64,000 nt of DNA from Buddleja alternifolia (taxonomy: Eukaryota > Streptophyta > Magnoliopsida > Lamiales > Scrophulariaceae). The position numbers and the translations under genes are program-made. The stretch is taken from positions 8,223,001 through 8,287,000 of the forward strand of contig CM033405.1 in assembly GCA_019426215.1 (NCBI GenBank), given 5' to 3'. Below are positions 22,649-34,500 of the stretch, piece after piece; positions within the stretch are counted from its first letter, which is position 1; the number at the start of each line of letters is the position of its first letter. The notes under the pieces are model-generated. The model was not told the DNA's origin. It saw only the letters and a program-made list of their open reading frames with translations, and searched no databases.

Positions 22649-24229
22649 TTCGTACTTATCTAATTAATTAATTCCACATAAAATATTCAATTAATTAGAA
22701 CCACCTTAACATTTTATCCATGAAATTAATTAATTCTGTTTTAATTAATTCTACTAAAGAACTAATTCAATCCACCAAGATTTAATTTCAAAAAATGAGA
22801 ATCATACTCAAATATTGTGTGTGACTCCTTAGATTCGGATGATACTTAGTTACTTCTGGGAGTTGGACTTCCGGGTGATCTACACCATTCACCATATGTA
22901 TATTCACATTGGGCCCTCATGTGTATATCCACATGAATTGTGTGAATCATCCCGGGAGTTGGTTCTCCCGAGAATCACCAAGTATCACCCCATTGGATTC
23001 ACTACTAAGCTAGCAACGAAACCCTTCCCATAGGCTTAATTAATTATTACTTAAGTAATTAATCAATATCTTAAGTTATCACCAAGGACAATTCAAGACT
23101 CTCATAAATCGTGATTCGGTGTCTAGTAATATCTTCACGAAAACCTAGATGCTGGTTATTGTGTGATTGACGTATCAGAACAAGAGAAGAGATGTCAAAA
23201 AAAGTATGTGTTATTTAATCAGTTGATAATTGTTAGAGGTGATTGGTAATATGACCCCTGTAAAATTAGTAAAAAAAACTCATTTTTCCAATGGCTTGGT
23301 AGCCGGAAATATTTTGAGGGTGCACAATGCCAAGACTCAAGTGTTTTGATGGTGCTAAATGCTATTTCTACATTTTAAAGGTGCAATCTGCCTAATTAGG
23401 CTATTTAAGGGTGCAAAGTGCAAATTACCATAGCTAATTTCTAAATTCATACTTTTTAAAACTCTCTACATCCCCGCATAAGTTATGTGTAATAAATTTG
23501 ATTCATGTTATATTTGTATCTGTCCCCATAAGTTTTAGAAGTTTCATTTTTTATAATACTTGTATATAATATAAATTATATAATTATTTATCTTGTAAAA
23601 TATTTAGTTATATTCTTTTGACCGGTATGCAATTTTCAAAACCAAAAGCGTACCAAAATATAGGTATGGTTACACCCCATACCAAAATATACATTTTTAC
23701 TTGAGGACTCCGAATTTTTTTACGATTTGATACAATACAATCAGTATTGGCACGGTTTCAGAAGATCGTGAACATCACTGCTAAGTACTAAACACCAATC
23801 AAAGTCTGCTATAGATGGTGACTATTTTCACAAGTAAGAATTGATAGACCCCATGTTTAAAATTCGTTTACCGCGTGGAAAATACTTTTGCCTCCGAACT
23901 GTACATATAAAGCACCAATTGTGGTAGTTGAAATCACGACCATAAGTTTAAGGTCGTGTCGTGTGTAAAGTCCAATGTTAGTGTCATTAATGCATAAAGT
24001 CTTTCATTCAGCCTACATCAATCAAATTATAATTCCATTTTTCGTCCTTCAGAAAACCAAAGAGTAGACTTTATTGTATTTTTCAAAAATGTGAGTTGTA
24101 TCCGACATTTAATAATAAATATAAATATAATTAAATACATTTAATAGGAAATCAAACTTATGGTTATGAAAATTAGGTTTCAAATAAATCTCTATCTTTA
24201 TAAAGTGAAAAAGAATCTCACCAAGAGAA
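22649..24229. other. Duplicated non-coding upstream sequence, copy A
   Basis: Matches 40620-41880 and 45807-46200 of copy B with small gaps. A stretch of about 190 bp at 22829-23018, bordered by GATTC, is missing from copy B. No gene seen. Confidence 0.6.
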
Positions 24230-24234
24230 AACCC

Positions 24235-25232
24235 TGTACACAACAAATTTTTATGTATATAAACAAAAACACAAAAAAATGGTGACAAATGAATTTATAT
24301 TGATTAAAATAAAGAATTGGAGTACAATCCCTAATCTAATCATCTGATTCTTCTTTCGAGAACTTTGATTTGAATATTGGAGCAGAAATCACTTTTTTTA
24401 TCTTCTCCAATGTTGATTTGAATGTTTATAACGTTGATGTGAAGGCTCGACAGCTTAATCTAGGATCAAACGATGTAAATGATTTGGGAAAGTTGAAAGT
24501 TTCAAGGCCGACTCGTCGCTTTGATCTTCCTTCGATTTGATTTGGACTTTTATAACGTTTATGCGAGGGTTTAGCTCCTTAATCTCGGATTAAACGATAT
24601 AACTTGATGAATTTCGCCAAGAACACCTTGAAATTTGCTTTGAACGTCTTCTTGAATTTGAAGAACTTGTAGAGAGAATTTGGGAACTTCTCTTGTCTTC
24701 TCTAGCTCCAATTTAATTTGTGTCTATTGTGAGCTCCCAAGAACCCTATTTATAGTTGTAGGATGGAAAAGTCACAAATGCTTTAAACACCTTTGATAAT
24801 TATCTCTTTAGTTTTGTATTTATTAAGAGATAAATATCAATTACTTTTGAGCCATTTGATTGGCTAATATTTGATTAGGATAAATTTAATAGATATTATC
24901 TCTTTAATATCTTTATTTAATTAAAGAGATAAATACCAATTATTTTGGAGCCATTTGATTGGCTATCATATTCATTTGGCGCAGTGTGATAGGTCGTTGA
25001 CTTTTCTATTGCAAGACATAATTTGATTGGCCAGACCACTTCAATTTGACATGTGGCGCGATTTGATTTGCCAATAAAATAAATATTAAAATATCAATTA
25101 AATCAATTATGTAATTTTGGAATTAAAATTTGGTAAATCCCAAAAATATAAATTAAAAGACTTAAATTTATAATTGATATCATATTTTTCACTTGTCATC
25201 GTTCGATTGGACATAAAATTGCTTTGTCTACA
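24235..25232 (-). repeat. 3' LTR of the gag-only gypsy element
   Basis: Matches 31361-32353. Reading on the minus strand, TATAAATAGGG lies near 24747-24757. The repeated phrase GCCATTTGATTGGCTA near 24852 and 24951 forms a short internal direct repeat. Confidence 0.9.
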
Positions 25233-25245
25233 AATGCCCCTTCGA
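25233..25245 (-). other. Candidate polypurine tract of the gag-only gypsy element
   Basis: On the minus strand, CGAAGGGGCATT precedes the LTR start TGTAGACAAAG. It is short, so the call is tentative. Confidence 0.5.
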
Positions 25246-27621
25246 GACTCGTTCACGGAACTTTTATCTTGAAAGCGATCTTCGGAGTGAATGAGTCGCG
25301 ACTATCATTTTCAACTTTTAAACATTCGCGATCCCATAATGTATGCACGAACCGAATTTCAGTGGGTCGTCCCATGAGAATTGCCTCTTTGAAATGGGCT
25401 TACTTATTCACTTTTAGAACACCAAGCCACCCCTTTTTTTATGAAAGAAAACATGGACCTAAATTGAATTCCTTGTGAACTTAAGAAATAAATCCACCCA
25501 TCAATTTGAAAGTGGGCCATGTTATAACTCAATTTATCTTTATCTTGAAAGCCCACTAGCTTTACTTGAGAATACAACTTTGAGTCCATCCTTTGCCATC
25601 ATATATAGTCGTCGTACGCAAGCGGAAGATTTTTGAGATTTATATATCAATTGGGTCCCACAAAATTGTGGTGTAAGTGGTCTGGTAACATTGGAGCATT
25701 CCTCAAGTCATCATCTTCATCTATGCCTCTGCAACTCGCGTAAGAATGCAAATTTCCTTTTCCTTTTTGCAAGAACCTTCTAAGAATTCTTGGAACAAAA
25801 GAATTCTTATTAAATCTGATTCTCAAATTTGTAGCTCACATCAAATCTTCATGCCAAAACCCATTACTAGAAGAACTTTGAATATTTGAGTTTATCTCCA
25901 AACATTGGAATTTGAATAAGAATAAACTAATTTCAAATTTTGCTTTCCATTGTGAAGAAGAATTCTACCAGTAGACAACCTTCAATTGTGACAGCTATGG
26001 GATTCGAAAATCAAGGAGTATCCGACTTCGTCATTTCCAAGTCAACTATATCTCTCTAATTTAATTTGGATATGGACAACAAGAGTTTGATTCAGAGTAG
26101 AACACATAAAGTCTTGAGCAAACTTCTATATAAGTACCTTGACAGACCCTTATTCTTTTCCATCAAAGCGATGCATATGGCATAACCGAGAGGCTTTGGC
26201 TATGGCTTTGGCTTGGGCTTGATCAATATCCAATTTTTGTAGAATATCTTGAAGACTACAGCAGCAGTTAATAAACGAAGTATATCAGAACTCCAAGCAA
26301 CATCGATTCTGCCGCTACTCGTGTTTGATGCATAAATAATTTCTATCAAGTGAAGCGGATAAAATCTCCCCATTGTCGTGATCATATTTCGTTGGTGCAA
26401 AAGATGTTGCAGTGTCTCTTGCATGAAACCACTAACAGGCGTGTCTATTTCCACCATTACTGGCACCGCAAACAATCTGCAGCAGCACCTTGGGGACATC
26501 CCTCAATTTGAAAATCCAGAAATTCTTGATGAGTTAGGACTTCTCTAAATGTTGGGTTTGCTCTTCATTTGATCATAAATCGGCCCCACTTAAACTTGAA
26601 ACCCCTTTTTCTTTAATTTTCTTTTTTGTATTTTGTTCGGCTTGTTTTTTTTTTTCTTCTTTTTCTTTTTTTCTTTTTTTTTTCCAGGACATCATCGGAA
26701 AAAATAGACTCCACTTAATTTGGCTTTATAATTTGAGATTATCCATACCACCTTGATCTTTTACAAATCGAGTTTCTCAAGAATTGATGTACCCGGCGTG
26801 GTGAGTAGTTGACCATTATTGACGGCGTGATCCACCTTTCCCTTGTTGATTGATTTGCGGCGTTGTGGACTCAAAGAGATGAGTCCATTTCATTACAAGG
26901 ATGATCTAAGGACGAGATACTTACAAGAAAAAACATCTATGACATGGACTTTGGGAGGAAGCATTTGACAATCATTGATGATGACCGGAAATCCTTGATG
27001 ATGACAAGCGATCCACGGAAGGATGGCGTACTTGACTATCCTTGACGACATTAAGCAATTCATGGAGGAATGGCGTACTTGAACATCCTTGATGGCATAA
27101 AGCAATCCATGGAGGAAGACATAGCATTGACGATTGCCCCTTTTGCAGGTTGATCTTGCGAAGCCATTACCTAAATTAACAAGCCTATCTTACGATGAGG
27201 AGATTCTAAAGAGCAAAAACATCTACAATGTGGACTTTAAGAGTGACTCACTATCAACAATCAAGGGAGGATTTTCTCTTATTGACGTCGGGGCACCACA
27301 TCATTGAAAGCAAGGCAAAGTGAGGTTATGACGCACTTCAACTTCCGGTGAATTCCACAACGTCAAAGGCCATGGAGAGTGGATGGAGGACATACTCACC
27401 CGGTGCGAAATTGTGATGATCTTCAACTTCTCGATGAATTCCACTACACCAAAGGTTGTTGGGAGTTAACGGAGGACATACTCAGCCAGCTCGGAGACAA
27501 GCTATTTCCACCAAGATGTATGACGAGCTGCTCTTTTGCTGGCCGCTCCGCCATATCGATCCATGGTGTCTCCTTGTATATTTATGGTCGATGTTCCGAT
27601 ATTATGAAGCCCTTTCCGAGG
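25246..27621. other. Internal non-coding region of the gag-only gypsy element
   Basis: Holds a long pyrimidine tract (about 26640-26690) and irregular repeats of about 60 bp with GGAGGAATGGCGTACTTGA and CCTTGATGA at 26930-27115. Several short frames lie here, but none shows a pol domain. Confidence 0.55.
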
Positions 27622-27626
27622 CTTGG

Positions 27627-29166
27627 TGTTGGTCCCAAGTGGCATATGAAAGGGTCTAGAAGGGGGGTTGAATAGACCCTGAAGTCTTTTTCGACTCCAA
27701 AAAGGTTTCGTATTAAAAAGGTTTTGGACGCTTGAAATATGAACGCTTGACTGAGCGTTTACTTAGAAATATAGACGCTTAGGTTAAGCGTCTGATGAAG
27801 ACTGTTTTTAGAGAGTTAACTTAGACTTCAAGATTTGAATACTTTAACCGAGTGGGTTTAAGCGTTCAGTTCTTTAATCAGTGTTAGCACAGCGGAATGA
27901 TTTTTCTAGTCTTCTTTTGAAAGCTTTAGCGTCACCAGAAGTTTCTTAGTTGCTTGGAGTTTGATTGTATTTTACTTAATCAATTTATGCAATGATATGA
28001 TATGAAAAAATTGACTGAAAAGTAAATAACACAATATTTGTAAGGTTCGTTGGGTGATGTAATCCCAACTACGTCCTTCTTCTCCTTGAACACTTGGAGG
28101 CAATCCACTAAAGTGATTCTCAAAGAATCACACAGAACTTCTACACAATAGGGAGAGATAGATGTCGATGACTTGAGCTCCTTGATCACACAGATTTCTG
28201 CTCCAAATCACTTCAATCTCCTTGCTTCTTTCACCCAGAAATGATGCAAATATCCAACTTCGACTTCACACAGATCGCGAGGCTTGGATGGGTTTTTCTA
28301 AAACGGTTTGTTTGATTTTGATGAAGTTCAAACAACTTGGAAATATCTCAGTAGGAAAGTGGTTTCTTCGAAAAGAATGTTTGAGATATTTGTTGACTGT
28401 CTTAGGATTGAAGAAAAGCAGAGGAAATGTTTTCTTGAATATTCTGGCTTTTCTAAGAGTTTAAGGAATGAGACTTCAATGCAACAGCAATTCGACTTGA
28501 AGATTAATTGTTCTCTCTGTTTGGCTTGTTGTTGAAGTCCTATTTATAGGCGGCATTCTTGGAGAAAGTGTCCGTTTGACACATGCACAGGCGCGTGTCT
28601 CTCACTTCCGCGAGTGAACAACTTTTGTCCTTTTTCCTGAAAATCTGCTGCACAAAAGTTGGTGCTGCAGTCTGAGATAGTTGACAGCCCAATAGGGTGG
28701 CTTCTCCATACGTCTGAAAGTGTTTATCACATTTAATGCTCTTATCAGCATTTAATGCATTTGAATTAAATACCCGTTGGTACTTAATGCTTTGACAATA
28801 TTTGCATTAAACTCCTTCTGGACTTAGAAATAAATTCAGGTGAAATTACTTCTGTCCCATAAGGAAACACTTGATGTAGCTTGTCAATTGGACGCTTGGA
28901 GACTTTTATCTTCTTTCAGAAATCTGGCGCTTGAGTCTTCAAACTTTACTACTGATAAACTCACTCAAAAATTATTAGACGCTCAGCCTAAGACTACTTA
29001 GCCTAACAATCTAAAGTAAAATAAAACAAAGCCTAATAGGCCTATTACAAAACTAACGCTTCAAAACTTATACAAATTTTCTACTAAAATCAAACTTACA
29101 TATTTTGGGGTCTAACATAAAGTCCTAATTGTCATCATCAAAACATCTAACATAAAATTCCTAACA
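27627..29166 (-). mobile_element. Solo LTR of a copia-like (SIRE-type) element nested in the gypsy element
   Basis: 1540 bp between CTTGG duplications (27622-27626 and 29167-29171). It starts TGTTGGTCCC and ends CCTAACA on the plus strand. On the minus strand it opens TGTTAGGAATTTTATG, has GATGATGACAATTAGG near its start and TATAAATAGG near 28545, and contains a CAACCCCCCTTCTAGACC motif near its end. These features are familiar from SIRE/Maximus-type copia LTRs. No internal domain accompanies it, so it is probably the product of LTR-LTR recombination. Confidence 0.85.
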
Positions 29167-29492
29167 CTTGGTATCCCATAACTTCGCTGATTTCCGTCAG
29201 TGAGCCACCGGCAAGTCATCCGCATCATTGTGGAATTTACATGCCCCCATGTCATGAATATTACCTTTGAGATTACTTAACAGAATTATTTTCTTTTCTA
29301 TCTTGCAATCTTTCGAGTATATTCATGTTCAATTTTTTTTTATATTTTTTTTTACTCCTTTTGAATGAGTAACACCACTCTGCATGGGAAAACATGATTG
29401 ATTTGGATTTGTGACTGAACTCAGAGAGAATCTAAGTTGCCTACGTACCCTAATGAAGGGATCAAGTCAAAACGTAGTTCAAAGATTTGTTG

Positions 29493-29998
29493 ACATTTTA
29501 TACTCATGTCAAGGAGTATTCACTTAATTTGACAGTTTATGCTCTTATCAAGGAGCCTTCATTTGATTTTACTTCTAAACCTTTTATACTCGTGCCAATG
29601 AGTACTCACTTAATTTGACAGTTTATGCTCTTATCGAGGAGCTTTCATTTGATTTGACTTCTAGACCTTTTATACTCGTGTCAAGGAGTAATTCATTTGA
29701 TTTGGCTTCTAGACCTTTTAAACTCTTGTCAAGGAGTACTTCATTTGATTTGATTTCTAAACATTTTATACTCGTGTCCAGGAGCACTTCATTTGATTTG
29801 ATTTCTAAACATTTTATACTCCTGTCCAGGAGTTTTCACTTAATTTGATAGTTTAGCTCTTATCGAGGAGCCTTCATTTGATTTGACTTCAAGACATTTT
29901 ATACTCGTGTCAAGGAGCTTTCTTAATAGTTTAGGCTCTTATCAGGGAGCATTACTGATAGTTTATGCTCTTATCAAGGAGCATTTTCTTTAGCATAT
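29493..29998. repeat. Tandem array of 48-86-bp units in the gypsy 3' region
   Basis: Units contain TTTTATACTCGTGTCAAGGAG, TTCATTTGATTTGACTTCTA and, in longer units, GACAGTTTATGCTCTTATC. About eight units vary between a 48-bp short form and an 85-86-bp long form. The plus-strand frame at 29615-29848 (SFDLISKHFILVSRS repeats) is a by-product. Confidence 0.85.
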
Positions 29999-30002
29999 TT
30001 AT

Positions 30003-31298
30003 TTAATCATAGCAATGATGATGAATTTGAACATCACTTTCTTCCATGTGGTCATCAATACCTTCAGCCATGGACTCATCGTCGAGAGTATCTGAAAATG
30101 AGTTGCCCCCTTTGTTGACTTCTATGCTCCATGGCTCTTGGATATGTGGCTCATCATCAACTCCATTTGTAGTTATGCTCAGTTCCATGTCGTTCACTCG
30201 AGTGGCCAATTTTTCAAACGTCTTTGGTCGAATCCCCTGAAGGATGTAACGAAGACTCCATTGCATCCCTTGAATACACATCTCAATGGCGGAGGCCTCA
30301 GACAATCTATCTTTGCAGTTAAGGCTTAAGTTTCTCCAACGGTTGATGTAGTCGATGACTGGTTCATCCCTCCATCGGCTAGAATTAGTAAGTTCAATCA
30401 TGCTCACTGTGCGACGGGTGCTGTAGAAGCGGTTGAGAAACTCTTGCTCTAATTGGTCCCAATTGTCGATTGAGCCAGCATCCAGATCAGCGTACCAGTC
30501 AAATGCATTGCCCTTCAGTGATCGAACGAATTGCTTGACCAGGTGATCATCATAAGTTCCAGCTTTATTACATGTCTCAAAAAAATGCGCCACATGTTGC
30601 TTTGGATTTCCTTTGCCATCAAATTGCTGGAATTTTGGAGGTTGATAACCATTTGGCATCTTCAAGTTGTCAATCCTCCGAGTATATGGCTTGGTATAAG
30701 TCAAAGATGACTTGGAGCTTCCATCAAACTTGTCTTTGATCATTCCCATGATAAAATCCCTCAGATGATCGACTTGAATCGTACCGTCACATAAAACTTG
30801 AAGCTCTTTGACAATTGATTTTTCCTTCTCAACTGGGTGTTGATTCTCTGACGTCTTAGCTTCATCATGTGCCTCAACTTGTTTTTCCATGTTGCGGATG
30901 GAGTCCAAATTGTCTAACTTGTTCATCAACTTTGCAATTTGGGCATCTTGCTCTTCGATATGCTTTGTTAGCCCTTCAATAGCTTTGGCTAAGTTTGCAA
31001 CTTGCTTTTCTAGAGTTGTAACATTTGTCATCATGACAGAGGCCACGTTCGAGTAACTTGATGTGGATCGAGAGGAGAATGGCAAGGACTTGTCTCCATC
31101 ATTGTCAACTTTAATGTCAAAATGAGATGGATCCTTCTCAACAGACTCAGATAAGGGAGCCATCTCTGAAGATGCAGCTCGCAGCTTCTTGGACATACTT
31201 CTTGCAGTGGCACCAACATTCTTGCTTGTGGACTTTGAAAGACTTGAAATGGCTAGCTTGGACTCCATTACCTTCAAGGTTTTGACTTGAGTGTCCAT
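30003..31298 (-). CDS. Gag of the non-autonomous gypsy element
   Basis: A 431-residue frame starting at the ATG at 31296-31298 ([10 protein letters not shown]). The open frame extends a little upstream to the LTR but has no earlier ATG. The N-terminal half is Ser/Lys-rich, followed by a likely coiled coil (about residues 94-135, with [17 protein letters not shown]). A Retrotrans_gag domain lies at about 225-345, with [41 protein letters not shown] and [10 protein letters not shown]. No zinc knuckle is present and the C-terminus is acidic. Gag would form the virus-like particle that packages the RNA. The frame is intact, which is unusual because the element lacks pol. I infer that Gag is either kept by selection or is simply young. 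Confidence 0.85.
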   Translation of the reverse strand: MDTQVKTLKVMESKLAISSLSKSTSKNVGATARSMSKKLRAASSEMAPLSESVEKDPSHFDIKVDNDGDKSLPFSSRSTSSYSNVASVMMTNVTTLEKQVANLAKAIEGLTKHIEEQDAQIAKLMNKLDNLDSIRNMEKQVEAHDEAKTSENQHPVEKEKSIVKELQVLCDGTIQVDHLRDFIMGMIKDKFDGSSKSSLTYTKPYTRRIDNLKMPNGYQPPKFQQFDGKGNPKQHVAHFFETCNKAGTYDDHLVKQFVRSLKGNAFDWYADLDAGSIDNWDQLEQEFLNRFYSTRRTVSMIELTNSSRWRDEPVIDYINRWRNLSLNCKDRLSEASAIEMCIQGMQWSLRYILQGIRPKTFEKLATRVNDMELSITTNGVDDEPHIQEPWSIEVNKGGNSFSDTLDDESMAEGIDDHMEESDVQIHHHCYD

Positions 31299-31336
31299 TT
31301 GAACTTGATGAAGGGAAGAGATGAGAGGTAGAGATG

Positions 31337-31354
31337 GTCCCACTGGGCGTGCCA
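31337..31354 (-). other. Primer-binding site of the gag-only gypsy element
   Basis: On the minus strand this reads TGGCACGCCCAGTGGGAC, six bases after the LTR end. It starts with the TGG that pairs with a tRNA 3' CCA. I do not assign the tRNA. Confidence 0.75.
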
Positions 31355-31360
31355 AAAATT

Positions 31361-32353
31361 TGTACACAACAAATTTTTATGTATGTAAATAAAGACACAA
31401 AAAAATGGTGACAAATGAATTTATATTGATTAAAATAAAAAATTGGAGTACAATCCCTAATCTAATCCTCTGATTCTTCTTTCGAGAACTTTGATTTGAA
31501 TATTGGAGCAGAAATCACTTCTTTGATCTTCTCTAATGTTGATTTGAATGTTTATAACGTTGATGCGAGGGCTCCAGCTTAATCTCGGATCAAACGATGT
31601 AAATGATTTGGGAAAGTTGAAAGTTTCAAGGCCGACTCGTCGCTTTGATCTTCCTTCGATTTGATTTGGACTTTTATAACATTTATGCGAGGGTTTAGCT
31701 CCTTAATATCGGATTAAACGATATAATTTGATGAATTTCGCCAAGAACGCCTTGAAGTTTGCTTTGAACATCTTCTTGAATTTGAAGAACTTGTAGAGAG
31801 AATTTGGGAACTTCTCTTGTCTTCTCTAGCTCCAATTTAATTTGTGTCTATTGTGAGCTCCCAAGGACCCTATTTATAGATGTAGGATGGAGAAGTCACA
31901 AATGCTTTAAACACCTTTGATAATTATCTCTTTAATTTTGTATTTATTAAGAGATAAATATCAATTACTTTTGGCCATTTGATTGGCTAATATTTGATGA
32001 GGATAAATTTAATAGATATTATCTCTTTAATATCTTTATTTAATTAAAGAGATAAATACCAATTATTTTGGAGCCATTTGATTGGCTATCATATCCATTT
32101 GGCGCAGTGTGATTGGTCGTCGACTTTTCTACTGCAAGACATAATTTGATTGGCCAGACCACTTCAATTTGACATGTGGTGCGATTTGATTTGCCATAAA
32201 ATAAATATTAAAATATCAATTAAATCAATTATGTAATTTTGGAATTAAAATTTGGTAAATCCCAAAATATAAATTAAAAGACTTAAATTGATAATTAATA
32301 TCATATTTTTCACTTGTCATCATTCGATTGGACATAAAATTGCTTTGTCTACA
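31361..32353 (-). repeat. 5' LTR of the gag-only gypsy element
   Basis: Matches 24235-25232 with scattered substitutions and small indels. The minus-strand TATAAATAGGG lies near 31871-31881, upstream of gag, as expected for the promoter. Confidence 0.9.
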
Positions 32354-32358
32354 AACCC

Positions 32359-33802
32359 TTTTATGATTGTTTGAAGCAACAATTAAATTGGAAAACAAGA
32401 AAGGGCAAGCAGGTGAGCTTATAAGTTATAAGCTCCTTAGAGCAGCATATAAGTTGTTTGAAAGTTTAAAACTTATACAAGGTATTTGATTTTTTTTATT
32501 TTTTTTGAATGGTGTTTGACTAAGTTTTTATACTCCTTAGGATAATTAAGATTTTACAAAATGTTTAATAATTTTTTAGATAATATTTGACTAAGCTTAT
32601 AAATTTCTTAAAGTAACTTATAACCTCTTACAAAGTGTTTGGTGAATTTTTTGGTAAAAAAAATTATAAGAAAGCGAAATAAGTTGTCAGAAATTCATAA
32701 ACTCTTAGGAAAATAAGTCAAGAAACTCCAATTTATTTGTCAAGAATTTATAAGAGGGAGAACTCACAAGCTCCAAGAATATCTTACAAGCACTAAAAGT
32801 TTATAAGCTCTTTAAAATAAGCTCGGCCAAACACTTCTTAGTAAAACAACTAATAAACTCTTAAAATAAGCTATCAAGATGTTATAAACTCTTAGAAATT
32901 AAATCAGAAAGCACAGTCGCACCGGCTTATTTTTTAAAAACTTATAAGATAGATAACTTGTAAGCTCCAAAAATAATTTATAACATTAAAACTTTATAGA
33001 CTCATTAAAATAAACTTAGCCAACGCCTTCTAAAAGTCTGTTTGTAAAAACTTGTACTTTTAAAGAAGTGGTGAATTTTAGAAAAAGTTGTAAAAGTGAA
33101 AAAAAAAAAACTAATGTTTGGTTTATTTGCAAAATATTGCTAAAAAACAAAAAAAAAATTAAAAAAAAGTTGATAGAAGTACATTAAAAGCATGTTTGCA
33201 AAAACTTACGTATTTAAAGAAGCGGTAAATTTTAGAAAAAAAATATAAAAGTGGCTGAAAAGTTAAAGTTGAATTTATTTGCAAAACTTGCTAAAAAACA
33301 AGAAGAAATAGAAGAAGTTGGCAGAAGTACCTAAGGATATGCTTTTAGTTTCAGTTTTTTCTAATTAGAAACGTGAAATCAAATTGCAAAACGCTGTTTA
33401 AATCCAATAAAAATCTCAAAAGTCAAATAAGCCTTAAGACATGCTTTTAATTTCACTATTTTTTTTTAGATAAGCAAAAGCAAAAGCAATGAAACAAAAT
33501 AATAAAAAATAACTTAAATTTAAAAAAAACAAAAAAAAAACACTGAAAAGTGCTTTTTTTAAGCTTTTGCAAATGGGGCTTAAAAAGAGAAAAGAAAGGC
33601 GGAGAGAGTGGCGGGCGCGGATAAATACATTACAACTGTATATAATGTAATATCAAAATGAGACTAAGAAAAGTAAACGGGTCACTCAAGTGATTGAAGT
33701 CTTGGTATCTTCCTTCCTTCTCTCTCACCAAACCAATAATTTATCACTCCTTTTGTCCCTTTTTTTTCCCACTAAAAATTTCACTTAAAGTAAAATTCAT
33801 TA
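32359..33802. other. Duplicated AT-rich MAPKK upstream region, copy A
   Basis: Matches 46806-47535 and 50444-51250 of copy B. It is full of short diverged repeats such as ACTCTTAAAATAAGC, CTTATAAGCTCC and TGTTTGCAAAAACTT. No gene seen. Confidence 0.6.
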
Positions 33803-34332
33803 TCTATACTATTATATAAAGTAGAAGAGGCTTAGAGTAACTACTTTGGGCTGTTAAATTTTGATGAAAACTTTATCCACTCAAAATTTAATAAGTGTCC
33901 CAAATAACTTCCATTTCCCCTCTAAGTTTTATTCTCTCTCCTATTTTCTTTTACATTATCTTTATATATCACATTTATTTTCCTTTTCTCTCTCATACCT
34001 TTTTTTTCCACTATCTTCTTTATATTTTATTTATTTGATTTTGGTAAAAAAAAAAAATTATCAAATTAACTTTAACTAAAAGAAATTATTTTACCAATAA
34101 GGCCCAGCACAGTTGGTAGATAGCTGAGTTCCATGTTGTCCATAGTTCGATCTCTGACCGTGTGTATAGAAAAGATTTTGTTGAAAGAGGTTGTACCCAC
34201 TTCGGTGATCTCTCGATCTCGAAGGGATTAGTTTCTGGCGTCCGGCTGGGGAAAACCCTTGGTAGCAAAAAAAAAAAAATCTTTTAAATTTTTTCTATTT
34301 TACAGATGTAATGAGTGTGCGACATTTACTGG
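33803..34332 (+). mobile_element. Small Helitron-like insertion
   Basis: Begins TCTATACTATTATATAAAG and ends ACATTTACTGG, giving TC at the 5' end and a CTRR-type 3' end, inserted between A and T. Copy B near 51257-51270 has the uninterrupted site ATTCATTATTTATTATTC. There is no target duplication. I do not see a convincing 3' hairpin, so Helitron-like is the safest term. A SINE sits inside it. Confidence 0.65.
34101..34281 (+). mobile_element. tRNA-derived SINE inside the Helitron-like element
   Basis: Contains an A-box-like AGCACAGTTGGTAGA and a B-box-like AGTTCGATCTC, then about 110 bp of unrelated body and a run of 13 A at 34268-34280. Direct repeats at the edges are not convincing. Confidence 0.7.
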
Positions 34333-34477
34333 TTATTATTATACATGAATTGAATTGTGCGTGGATATTTATTTAATCATTTACTTGACCTCAACTTTTG
34401 TGGGTTTCATTTCTGTAGACCTTTTGCATCTAAGCAAGAGCGCAGTTCCTTCCATCTTCCCACAAAAACCCAGAATA

Positions 34478-34485
34478 TATAAATA
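34478..34485 (+). promoter_or_regulatory. TATA box of the duplicated MAPKK promoter, copy A
   Basis: TATAAATA in a context shared with copy B at 51402-51409 (CACAAA..ACCCAGAA before it). The LINE begins about 15 bp downstream, so this TATA box is now separated from copy A exon 1 by about 3.2 kb. Confidence 0.6.
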
Positions 34486-34500
34486 GTATATATTTATATA

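Larger units (their letters stand above)
24235..32353 (-). mobile_element. Gag-only Ty3-gypsy element, complete with LTRs and target duplication
   Basis: LTRs at 24235-25232 and 31361-32353 begin TGTACACAAC and end GTCTACA on the plus strand. AACCC flanks both sides (24230-24234 and 32354-32358). Copy B of the segmental duplication at about 46796-46805 has the uninterrupted site GAAAACCCTTTTATG. The gag frame, primer site and TATA orientation show that the element reads on the minus strand. Between LTRs I find one gag frame, tandem repeats and a nested solo LTR, but no protease, reverse transcriptase or integrase. It would need proteins from a related element to move. The two LTRs look similar, so the insertion is younger than the outer element at 1555. 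Confidence 0.92.

Noticed and set aside
29615..29848. Repeat protein with SFDLISKHFILVSRS units
   Set aside because: By-product of the tandem array in the gypsy 3' region.
34101..34281. Functional tRNA gene
   Set aside because: Only the promoter boxes are tRNA-like. The body and poly(A) tail fit a SINE.
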